From positions 3,596,001 through 3,660,000 of the forward strand of contig QYRS01000001.1 of assembly GCA_006503535.1 (NCBI GenBank): a DNA stretch of 64,000 nt, written 5' to 3'. The translations under genes were made by a program, and so were the position numbers. Source of the DNA: Arthrinium phaeospermum. Lineage: Eukaryota > Ascomycota > Sordariomycetes > Amphisphaeriales > Apiosporaceae. Shown piece by piece: positions 47,190 to 58,584 of the stretch; positions within the stretch are counted from its first letter, which is position 1; every line of letters begins with the position of its first letter. Under the pieces are notes generated by a model. The model made no database searches. It was given only the letters and a program-made list of their open reading frames with translations, and was not told where the DNA came from.

Positions 47190-50100
47190 CATTCTCAAAA
47201 TTTTTACGTTATTATATACACGCCCCCAATAATATTGTACACACTAAGTTTATATATTATTAAAACAACGCACATTATTTATATAAAATTAATACACGCC
47301 GGCATATTTTTATTAATTTATTTCTTAAAAGAACTAAACGAATTTAAGGACGTAAAAACGCTTAAGTATAAACAATGTTTAAATTAAATTTAAATAAAGA
47401 ATAAAGAAAAAAGCTTACCTTTCGCGAGGAAGGTTCTTTTAATAAAGAATTATTATAGCTTCTAAAAATAATTAGTTATAATTAATATAATATTTAAATA
47501 ATAAATAAATTTATTTTATACTCTTAAGTAAAAATAAAATTCTATTTATTATATACACCAAAGATATAATTTATTAAAGAACGCTTATAATATTTAAATT
47601 AAGTTTAAATTATACGCTTATTTTATAATAGGTTATAATTAACCCGAAGTAGCGGTTTTATTAACGAAACGAGAAGCTATAATAATATTAATATAATATA
47701 AACTTTATATAAAGCGGGTATATTTATAGCGGCGAGTACCTTTAATACCCATAAGCGTTTTTTTAATTAATCAAATTATATAGAAATATATATAAAGTTT
47801 ATATAAGGTATATATAAAAATATACCGCGCTTATTAAATATCTTGTCCTTATTAGGGAGGGCGGGCGCTTTACGCTTTTATAAATAATTAGTAAATAAAA
47901 TTTATATATAATTTATATATTATAATATACCTTAGAAGTTAATAGGACGACGACAGCTTCGCGTTAAAAAAAAAAATATTAATAAAATATAAATAAAATA
48001 TAAATATAATATAAATAAAGTATAATTTTACTTTATTTAATTATAATAATTTATAAGTTATCAAAGCCACCGATAGGGATATAGTAATAGCTTTAATTAT
48101 ATATCGAGGGTTAAATTGAAACCTCCGGTATAATTATAATATATAATATAAATTTTATATATATTACGTTTGATAAGTTGGCAAGTAAGGTTATTAATAG
48201 AAAGTGTAGTGGCGATGTTACGTATATATTATTTAAATTTAATATATTTATAATAACGTTATTAAATAATAAATTTTTATTATTGTAAGTAATAAAATTA
48301 ATATTAGGTATATAATTAAAAAAATCGGTATTTATAATATATATATTAACGTAATATAGTATATAAATATCGTATAAGTTTTATATATATAAAGGGGGAT
48401 AGGAGGGGGTTAATTAATATTATACGAGCCGGATTAGGTTGTAGCGATTCGGAGATTTTAATTGAATAAAATTTGGAGTTTGTGTAAATAATATATATAC
48501 GTTTTTTGTAAAAAGGGGGTTATTTATATAGCGGTAATAATTTGATCGAATCGATATAATGTCGGAGGCGGGAGGTTAATATTAATATTAATATTAATGT
48601 TAATATTAAATAATTTGGACGTTATTTGGATATTATATAAACGTTATATTTGTTGTATTTGTTTATAATTAAACGAAAAGTATTTTAAATAAATAAATAA
48701 TTATTACTTATTAAATATAATAAATATATTATCGGTAGTGTATTTAATTATTTATATAATTAAATATATAAAGTTTGGATATTATATATATAAAATAAAT
48801 AAAGTAAAAAGGGTATTTACGCGTAAAAAATAAAAACTGAAACGGGCCTGGAAGGTAGGGTCGATATAGTTATATAATATTAATAATATATATAATATTT
48901 AAACTTAATATATATTTACGTAATGTCTTCGTACTCGTTAATGAATTTTGTAAAGGCGGCGCTATAGGAATTATTAAAAATATAAATAAACTATATATAA
49001 ATTATACATAAATAAAGTATATACCTGAGCTCGTTTTTAAAAATAACGTAGCGTTATTTATAAAATATAATAAAGCGGCAAAGGGCGCTGTTAAAATATT
49101 AATAAAGTATAAATATCGTTTAAATATTATATAAAGTATATATATAGTTTGGCGGCGGCGGTTTCGGGTTAGGAAATATTGTTACGGTTATTGGAGCGGA
49201 CGATTTATTTAAAATTAATATATATTATATTTATATATAGAGGAGGGTTATTTACTATTATATAAAACGATATATTAATTAAGTTTAGTATATTAATATA
49301 GGGTTTAAATATTATTTAAATAAAGACGATATATATAGAGTTCGAATTTTAAAAAACTTGGCCGTAACGAATTAAAAAATTAGAAGTAAACTCGGCTATA
49401 TAACTATAATTTAATATTAATATATATATATAAATATTATATAAATTTTATATAAAGATTATTTATATGTGAATACCGAAGCGGGAAACGGTAGTGTCGA
49501 TAGGGATAATATTTATAAAAAATTAATATATATATATTTATATTTTATACGAAAAGGGTATATACTAACCGTAAAGATAAAAAGGGGGCTTATTTAAGGC
49601 GAGCTGGTATAAGGTGTTAATTAATAGATATAAATAAGGCTTAAATAAAGTTTATATAATATGTATATAAGGTATATATTAAAGATAAAATTACTGTAAA
49701 CGGCACCTCGGGCCGAAAGATCGGGAATAGCGAAGGCGGCGGCGGGTATTAATATAATAATTAATTTAAATATAAAATTAATATAAATAATATAAAATTT
49801 TAAAAGGGGAAATTAATTATTTTATAAATAATTAATATTAATATTTAATTTAAATAGAGTGTAATTAATATTTACGTAATAAAATAACTTATGTTAAATA
49901 TTTTTTCGCGTAAAAAAAAACGTAATATATAATTATTATGATATTATATAAATAACGTATAAATAATATTTAAATAAGATATATATATTACGCGGGTAAG
50001 GGGTTAATTTATAAAATATTTATTTTTATTAAGGAAAGAAAAAAAGAAATTATGAAGCGGTACGCGTAAGATTTAATATTATAATTATTTCGTGTATATT

Positions 50101-53100
50101 TTATATTAATTTAAATTAGGTATAGTGTAAATAATATATATATATATATAAATTAATTAATTATAAACTTATTTAATTATTATGAACCTTATTAAAAATA
50201 AAATATAATATAAATAATATTTATATAATATTTATTTTTTTAAGGTATATAATAATTCTTCCTTTTTTTTATTTAACCGCTCGATCTTTTCCCTTTGTTT
50301 TTTTTTCGCCATTATTTCCTTTAATTTTATAACCTTTTATTACTTTATTTAAAATTTATACGTTATATTTATATTATTTAAATTAAAATATTTTATTTTT
50401 ATTTTTCACTTTATTACTCCTAATAGATGTATAACCTATAAGCTGTATATATACGGAATTTAATTTTAATTTAGACGCGGCGGTAAATTCTTATATTAGA
50501 AATAATTTTATAATTAGCTTTAATAGTATAACTTTAGCCGGATTAGATTGAATAAGGTAAATTCTTAATTTCGATATATCGACGGGGGGTTATTAAAGAG
50601 TTTAGGTAACGAAATTTATATAATATATAAATTTAATTTAAATTTTAATATATTTAGGTATATATTACTTTATTTAATATTAATAAAGTTATTAATATTT
50701 TTAATTTAATAACCCCTGTTTCGTAAGGTATATATAAAATTTAAATTTAATTTATATTTAAATATATTTTAACCGGTTAAAGGGTAATAATTACCGCTTA
50801 TATTCGAAATTTAAATAATATTTATATTTAACGCTATTTAAAAGTTATTAGGGTTATAATATGTTTTATTAGGGTTTTTAAGCTTACGTTTAGCTTCTTT
50901 TATATTATTACGAATTAAATTAATTAATATATATATATAAATATAATATAAATAACGTATATTATTTAAGGATAATTCGTCCGAACCTTATTATATTTAA
51001 TATATTTCGTTAACGAAATAGTATTTTAAATAATATAAAAAGGGAGTAGCGATAATAATATATAAAAATTAATATTCAAAACTTAAATTAAATTATAAAT
51101 AATTTAATATAAATATAATTTATATATAATATAAATATAATTTAAACTTATATATATATCGATATAAGAAGGTTTAATCGCCTACCAATAAAATTATTAA
51201 CTATAAAATATTCGCTTTTTAAAATACCTATATATTTTATAATATTAACGTAATTAATAAGTTCAATCTTTAAATATGTCTGGTTTAAACCTTCTATTAA
51301 TTATAAAGGAGATTTATATTAAAATTATTTAATAGTTTTTAATAAAAATTAATAAAAAAATAATATAATATATATATATATAAGAATAAATATATTTAAA
51401 TAAAGAGATACTATACTCTTAATTAATATATTTAATATTTATTTTAAATTTATATTAAATATAAAATCTAATAATTTACTAATTTGATAATTTGAATACT
51501 TAATTTAGAAATTCCATAAAAAATATACTTTATAAAATATAATAACGTATGATAAATATTTTTATTATATTTAAATTAGATCTATATTTAGTATATATTT
51601 AATATATATAAAATATATAAAGAAAAATATAATATATTATAAAAAAATTTTCTAAAACTATAAATTTATTTCTTATATATATCGACGGCGATTATAAAAA
51701 TAATATATTTAATACTATTTAAATTCATATAATATTTAAACCTAATCTTTTAATTGGAAATCTGTTTAAATTAATAGAATATATATATAATAATTAATAA
51801 TATATTTTAATAATATCTTAATTAATAAATATATATATAAAAATAATAATTTTTAAAAGGATAATTAATATATATATATATAAATAATATGTATATTTAT
51901 CTTATATATGATTGTTATACTTAATTATAAAATAAAAATTAATTTTCCTAATAATTATTTTAAATAATAAATCTATTTAGATATAAATATATTTTAAAAG
52001 TATATTTATTTAATACTTTATTATATAAATTATTATATAACGCTATATTTCGCTATACTCTCTAAATATATATATCTCTCAAATAAATTATTTATTCTTC
52101 GTTCGAGTATTATTTAGGCAGAGTTCACGCTAGTATTTAGTAAGGTTTATATTTTTAGAATATATTATTAATTGTTATTAGCGAATTAACTTATTTAATC
52201 GGTCTTCTAGGTTAAACCCGAGGTGGTATATATTAAGATATGATATACCCTATTTAGTATAGTATTATTTATAAAGTTATAAAGATTGTAATCGAATTAT
52301 ATATAGTTAATATAAATATTATATAAACAGACTTTATATATATCTTAGGTTAACTTTAATGGATTTTATTACCGTATAAGCTCGTTAAATTTTATTTTTA
52401 ACGGTAAAGGTAGTTTAATCGAAGTTAAAGGAATATATAAATGTAATCCGCGTATGATAATATATATACCCATTGTCGAGGTATATATATAGAATAAATA
52501 TATTTATACGTTAATCACACAGCTTTATATTAATATAACCTTCTCTTAATAAATAATTATATCCGTAGTATTTTCGAAATCCGGTCTTTATATATTTAAT
52601 ATACGTATATCGTATAATCTTTATTAAAAGGCTGTTTAAATATAACGACGTAAAATAATTAATAGAAATACGGTTAATATTATTTTTAATAGAAATCGCT
52701 TAATAATAAATTTAAATTTCGTTAACCCGGGGACAGTTAATAAATATAACCTAAACTATATTAATATATTATTCGAATATAAAATATATATATATATATT
52801 ATTTCATATAAAAACTTAAAGTAGTTTATTAAGGTATATATTTTTATACCTATTAAAAAAGTAATAATAGGCCCTTTTGATATAAACTTTTTAAATTATG
52901 TTATAAAAATTATATATATTTTTAATTTATAATTTATATAAAAAGGTAAAAAACTTACTTCGTAGTTCGATCGTTTAATTATTAATTTAGAGTTTAATCT
53001 TTACTCTATTAATAAATATTTTAATATAGTAATGGAAGTTTATTAAATCGAGGTTGATTAAACGTTATACTATTTATAAATATATTTAATATAAAGTATT

Positions 53101-54144
53101 CATAATAGCTAATATTGAAATAAGTATAGCGTTAGTAATATATTGTATTATTAATTCGAAATTTAAATATATTTAATTATATATAATATATACTTTAGAA
53201 TAAGGGGCGTACTTTAAAAACTTTAATATTATATTATAAGCTATATCATATTAAGTATAACACCATTAATTCTAAAAAAACTTAATATAATTAAAGTATA
53301 TATAAATAGAAATATATATATAAATTAATATTTTTATAAATATTTTTACATTTCTGGATACGGTATTTTAGATTCGAATACTATTTCTTTATATAAATTT
53401 CCTTTAAACTTAATTTATATTTAACAACGTGCAATATTTTTATAAGAGACGTATATATAAATGATAGTAGAATCGGATAATCCTAAATTTCGTTAATTTC
53501 AATAAATTAGTAATAGTTATTTAAAATAACTATACTAAAGAGTTTAATAATATCTTAATATTATTAATATATATAAAGTATATACAATATTTAAATATAA
53601 ATTATACCGTATATTAACGTAGCTTTTAATATAAATCCTTTATCTATTTATCGTTTTCTTCAACTAAAATTAAAATACACCTTTAAAGCTCGCTCGAATC
53701 ATCATTTTCAAAATTTAAGGAATACTTATACTCTATATAAACATTACTTAATATCGAGGGTATACTAAGCAGGGCGTTATTAAATATCTTTAATAAAGCG
53801 TTTAATATTAATGATACGCCAAAAAGGTAAGATATATAAAAAACGTTTAGATATTAAACGATATCTCGAATAGTTTTATATACAACAACACTACCATCGA
53901 GATCTGTATCATAAAACTCTATATCGAATAAAGTATATATTAAGTATAAACTTTATCTATATAAGGTATTTTTTTTATTAGAATGTTTTATATTGCCTCT
54001 ATTTTAAAGTTTATTTTAAATTATAGGACTTAGTTATTATAGAAACGGCGTAAGACTTTAGGGATTTACGTATACGCTTAATTAATATAATATAATTTTA
54101 AAGTTTAAACTTTATTCGAGCTTTATATATAATTATATATTTTA

Positions 54145-54205
54145 AGGGTAGTGTAAACTACCCGTTAGCGACGCTTTAACCAACTTTAAGGGTAATATAA
54201 ATAAC
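54145..54205. repeat. Two subterminal palindromic motifs at the right end
   Basis: Two copies of a TTTAAGGGTARTRTAAAYWACCC-type motif in direct order, about 50 bp apart, each roughly self-complementary (GGGT...ACCC). The GGGT-ATTTATA part also appears inside both terminal repeats. Subterminal repeats of this kind often bind transposases. Confidence 0.6.
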
Positions 54206-54221
54206 CCCTATAGGTGGTCCG
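54195..54221 (-). repeat. Right terminal inverted repeat
   Basis: The reverse complement begins CGGACCACCTA and includes GGGTTATTTATA, matching the left end. It sits exactly where base composition returns to normal. Confidence 0.8.
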
Positions 54222-56296
54222 TATCAGGAACCCCGCCGACGCCAGCCAAGAAAAGTCCGGGGATGTGTCTCATGGAAAAGTGCCTAATTCCAGCCATAGT
54301 ATTGGTGTTTCGACCAGCGCATTTGGGGTGTGGTGTGCAAGTGTGGTGCCAAAGTTGGGAAACGCTAAACATTTGACTTGAGCCTTACTTCAACGTCACT
54401 CAATTGATATAAACTAAATGGCAACAAAATACTAGACATCGCATGCTCCGCACATAGCTTCTTTCTGTCTGCCGCTGATTGATAATCTACACATGTTGAA
54501 GCACCACTGTGCCGCCCCCTAGGTCATCTCCCATTGCGTGACGACCAGGGCTGCTCTCCATTCGTCTCTGCACGCGCGCGTACGTGCGAGTTACAGACAG
54601 AGTCAATCACGCCCCCTGCTGCCTGCCTGCCAGCATTCGCTGCCAGATCACCGTCGCATCCGAGCTGCGCAATTCAAAACCAAAAAAGCACACCGCAAAC
54701 CAACGTAGCAGCAATCGCCGAGGATCAAATCGCCGAGGCTCAATTCAATGGGTCTCTGTTGGAATATGGGACGATGCGACGCGATGCGATGCGATGCGAT
54801 GACTCGACACCGCAGAAAGGAAATGGCAGGGCAGGGTAGGGCAGGGAGAACAGAGCGAAAAATTCGGCTAGCCAATGCCGATGCCCGATCCCATGCAGGT
54901 TGGCAGGGTACGCGACAGAAAAAACGAACGACGACAACGGGAGACAACGGGATTGCAACGTGGAGAAAACGTTACAGACAGACAAACGACAACTGACAAC
55001 TGACGTTTTTGGCATTCAGACAAGAACAGAACAGGAAAACAGGAAAGGTCCAGACCCAAAATCAGAACCAGAACCAGAACGCGACAGCCGGATGAGGGGT
55101 GGTCTCGCTTCGTTTGCCTACATACCCAGTCATCATCGTCATCATCATTCTCCTGCCTGCAGCTGACTCTGCAGTCCCCATCAGCTGGCATCGAAGCGAT
55201 ATGCAAGCGTCGTGTTGCCCATCGTCGAACAAATTGTCCTACAGCTAACTATCCTTCGGCGCGCGCGCAGCCCATCTATTTGCATGCGCCAAGGCGGCGA
55301 GGGGCTGATTCCTTTTTGACAAGTTGAGCCAAGATGAGCCCAGTGGCTCACAACTCAATAGCCCAAGCTGCACAAGGTGCAACCTCAAAAGGTGCCTGGA
55401 CCAGCCAAAGGCCCGGCCTGGTCTAGCGGTGGGCAGGGGGCAGGGGGGCCCCCCTGTTTTCCTGCCCGTTCCGCCGCCCAATCACCCACGGACAATATAA
55501 CAAACCCCTGTCCCATCTTTTCCACCAGGCAGTCCTGTCGGAAACGTCCTCGTAAAGGGAAAAATGATGTACACCAAAAAACCAGCCCAGTGGCCTGGAA
55601 GGTGGGAGGAAAATCAGGCCATTCTCGAAGACACAGGCTGCATCGCAGCCTGTCGTGTAGCCGTCCATTAAGGAAAAAGAAGGGACGAGAGGCATCAAAT
55701 ATCGTCACAGGCATGGCATGGCCCACTACGATGTCAGCCCAATTCCTGCCATTGGCACGAAAGGAGAGGGAAGAATAATGGGCGACAATGACGAGTGATC
55801 AGTGCAGTGATCACAGCTCATCGGAGATTACAGACAGCACGGCCTATTCCCCGCCCCTCCTCCACGCACACACACACACACCTCGAAGCGATCGGCGCCA
55901 AGTGGCCCAGTCCGTTTGCAGTATCGATAGCGGCATCAGAGAAAACTCGCTAACCTCGATGCCGGCTGAGTGCAAAGAACGAAGCCTAAGGTAAGCTAGG
56001 ACGAGGCGAGGGGTGATTAGGAGTCGATTGTTGCTGTGCTCACTACTGTAAAAAACTAACTAAGTTGGTATCAAGGCGCCAGAATCCCGGCACTGGCTGC
56101 CTGAATATCCGGCCATCCGGTCAGGAATCCGGCTGAAAAACGCACCACTGGGAAAGACAGACCAACGCCACGTTACCAGACCATTTATGCGCCCTTTACC
56201 CCTTCCGAGACCTCGCGTATCTATTTCGAGATGGGCACTATTGATGGCTCGCTCGGCTCGGCTCCCAAAGCAATTCCCAGAGACCCAATGTAAAAT
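54222..56296. other. Intergenic region with simple repeats
   Basis: About 2.1 kb of normal composition without a recognisable gene. It contains a GCGAT-type pentamer run near 54775-54800, a perfect 16-bp G/C palindrome at 55441-55456 and a CA run near 55866-55880. Confidence 0.5.
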
Positions 56297-57070
56297 CTAC
56301 CAATGATATCCTCCGTGGCCGTAGGGTGTCGTCGTGCTCATGCTGTAATCGATGTAGCCTACGCCGTGGTGGTGGTGGCCGACACCCCCCATGCTGCTGC
56401 TTATGCTGCTGATGCTGCTGCCGCTTGTTGTGCTGCTGCCGCTTATGCTGTTGCTTCTGACGTCGCAGTGTTCCTCGCCGCTGCTGGTACATCCACTGCT
56501 GCTGCTGGTGTCGCTGGGGCTGGTCATGCCGCCGCCGCCGCCGCCCATGCCGCAGTTCCGGGCCATCTCCTCGAGCATCTTCTGCTTGCGGTGGGCGTAG
56601 CGGGCCTTGAAGCGGCACTGCCAGCCCTCGCTCCACTTGGGCATGGGCATGCCGCGGTGGCACTCGAGCGTGTTCCAGAGCTCGGCGCCGCGCTCCCGCA
56701 GCATGGCGCCCGAGACGGCGCCCTCGCCCGCGATGCTCTCGTACATGAAGACCCACTTGATGAGCTCCTCCTCGAGCGTCTCCCACTTGGGCGGGCGCTG
56801 CCGCTTGCGCGTGCCCGTCTGGCAGTAGGCCGGGTCCGACGACGCCGCGTTGTCCAGCGGGTCGTACTTGTAGCTCAGGATCTCGCTGACCGTGCTCGAG
56901 TTGAGGTAGTACCCGTAGGCCTGCTGCCACCAGAGCGAGGCGTCGTTGTGCGTCTTGGGCCCGTCCTTGGTCGTCGGGTCGAAGAACCACTTGCGCAGGG
57001 CCCGGCGCTGCGTGTTGGTGATGGCCTTGCGGCTCTTCATCTTGCCCTCTCTCGGCTTGGGGACGGACAT
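56297..57070 (-). CDS. CENP-B / Abp1-like DNA-binding protein without a transposase domain
   Basis: Single exon, 257 residues. Residues about 11-68 form a helix-turn-helix of the kind seen at the start of fission yeast Abp1 and CENP-B: 'RKAIT...RRALRKWFF', ending in 'STVSEILSYKY'. Residues about 93-160 match the second, Tc5-transposase-type DNA-binding domain: 'RPPKWETLEEELIKWV', 'AVSGAMLRERGAELW', and 'SEGWQCRFKARY'. The DDE integrase-like domain that follows in transposases and in Abp1/CENP-B is absent. Instead there is a low-complexity Gly/Ser-rich and His-rich tail (about 175-257). It is probably a nuclear DNA-binding protein derived from a pogo/Tc5-like transposase. Long frames overlapping on both strands are shadows created by the biased composition. 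Confidence 0.82.
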   Translation of the reverse strand: MSVPKPREGKMKSRKAITNTQRRALRKWFFDPTTKDGPKTHNDASLWWQQAYGYYLNSSTVSEILSYKYDPLDNAASSDPAYCQTGTRKRQRPPKWETLEEELIKWVFMYESIAGEGAVSGAMLRERGAELWNTLECHRGMPMPKWSEGWQCRFKARYAHRKQKMLEEMARNCGMGGGGGGMTSPSDTSSSSGCTSSGEEHCDVRSNSISGSSTTSGSSISSISSSMGGVGHHHHGVGYIDYSMSTTTPYGHGGYHW

Positions 57071-58029
57071 GGTCTTGTTCTTGGTTGGAGGGATGGATGG
57101 TGGCGGTGGTGGTGGCTATGACATATGATATGATGATATCTCCTTTTTTTCTTGTTTGTTTATCTTGTGGCAGGCAAATGGTCACAGATTTAATGCCGTA
57201 GCTTCGATTCGGGTTGGTCTGATTTCTGGACAGCACCCGTGTCTGTGTGGCTGCGCAGTCAACTTGAGATATAGATAATGTATGTAGCTAAGATATGTGT
57301 GTAATACTGGTAAGCAGAAGCAAGGTCCCACACACCAACATCGAGATTTGTGGTCTTAGCGTTCGATGGACGATTCCGATTATCTCTATCCCATCGGCCA
57401 TAAGCACACGGCGAAGGCATGTCGCCTTTTAAATGCTGCTCCTTCACTTCGATCCGGTCTTCAACAAAAAAAATCCTTGTCACACGATAAAACGGCATGG
57501 CATCTATATCTTGCACGATATTGGCGGGCCCAAAGGGTCACTCGCGTTTCCCCATTCGACAGATCGATGGCGGCATGATGGATGCTACCGGTTAGTGTCC
57601 TTGTGGTCGTGCATATCTGTTGCGTGCGCATCTCTCTCGACCTTGTAAGGCATGTAAGACCCTGGTCAACCCTGGTCGCGCTGTCTCTGCTGCCCTGACT
57701 CCCTGAGAGCATCACTACAGATGGGTTGCAGATCCCTGCCCAATGCGGGCAGGGAAGGGGGCCTGCGATGGACCGGCGGCTTGACCCGAACTCCACAAAT
57801 TGCCCCATGCCTGTTTCTCACTCTGCTGGCTGTCGCGTGTGTGGGAGTGAGTGCGTGTGTGCTGCGTGTCTGTGTTCGAGACCGGTTGTGGCCTAGGTTA
57901 CTACTACATGGCCTTCAGCTGCTGCCCAATGAGTCTCTATCGAACGACAATTCAGCCTCACGTCGCGTATCCTTTTCCAAGAAACATTGTCTCTTTGGAG
58001 ATTCGTTGCCCCCTTCTCGATTCAGCTGA

Positions 58030-58037
58030 TGACGTCA
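58030..58037. promoter_or_regulatory. CRE-type palindrome TGACGTCA
   Basis: Perfect ATF/CREB consensus in the gene-poor region, about 960 bp upstream of the CENP-B-like gene. Function is inferred from the motif alone. Confidence 0.3.
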
Positions 58038-58565
58038 GGACTTGAAATTTTTCCTCCCGGGCGGGATTGGAGATTGGCAGCCCTCAGCGAGAGACACGGC
58101 TCTCGGGTAATTCCAATTGCTCTCAACCATGCTTGAACGCTTTTCCCTCCATCCCAATCCCAGCTCAGCCCTTTTCCAATGCGGGGCATTCTTTTTAATT
58201 GACCTGCAGATGGCGGACCCAGACAGAAGCTGAAATTGGTTGTGGAGTTCTTTTGGTCTTTTCCTCTGTGCCTCCCGCTGTACAAGTACTGTAGGTTAGG
58301 TATCTTTCTTTTCTTTTCGTTTGCTTGCTTGCTTTCCTGTCAGTCCTCGCGTGTCTGTGTGTCAGCGTCTCCCCTTTCGCCCTTTCGGGGTTGGGTGTTG
58401 AAGACAGGGATGTCGTGCAGGCCCAGCGGCAGAAATGGGGTAGCATTAGCAACTGGAACGGTTGACACCACGTAAGGAACCCCTAAAAAAGAAAAATCGG
58501 ATGAACTTCTTGTAACACAACTAAGACACTGTCAAAATGCGCCATGCAACGAGTGGATCTATCGC

Positions 58566-58584
58566 GCTCTCTCTCTCTCTCTGT
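58566..58584. repeat. CT dinucleotide microsatellite
   Basis: An uninterrupted run of CT units within the right-hand non-coding region. Confidence 0.8.

Larger units (their letters stand above)
47163..54221. mobile_element. RIP-degenerated element with terminal inverted repeats, about 7.06 kb, flanked by TA
   Basis: Composition switches abruptly to extreme AT richness, with TpA everywhere and CpA nearly absent (only three CpA in 48001-48240), while CpG survives. That is the signature of repeat-induced point mutation, which turns CpA into TpA on both strands. The block is bounded by matching inverted ends: CGAACCACCTACAAGGGTCA on the left and, reverse-complemented, CGGACCACCTATAGGGGTTA on the right. 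Similarity runs for about 27 bp with six differences, all transitions. Both ends abut the dinucleotide TA. No coding frame of note survives. Size and TA flanks suggest a DNA transposon, but I cannot assign a superfamily. Confidence 0.8.

Noticed and set aside
47163..54221. Centromere or subtelomere as explanation of the AT-rich block
   Set aside because: Its edges coincide with inverted repeats flanked by TA and it is only 7 kb, fitting a RIP-affected transposon better.
55441..55456. G/C palindrome as a terminator or hairpin gene
   Set aside because: A lone 16-bp palindrome with no spacer or context; no support for a function.
56303..57121. 272-codon plus-strand frame rich in Ala and Val opposite the DNA-binding gene
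   Set aside because: It is the antisense of a GC-biased exon; the minus frame carries two recognisable DNA-binding domains, the plus frame none.
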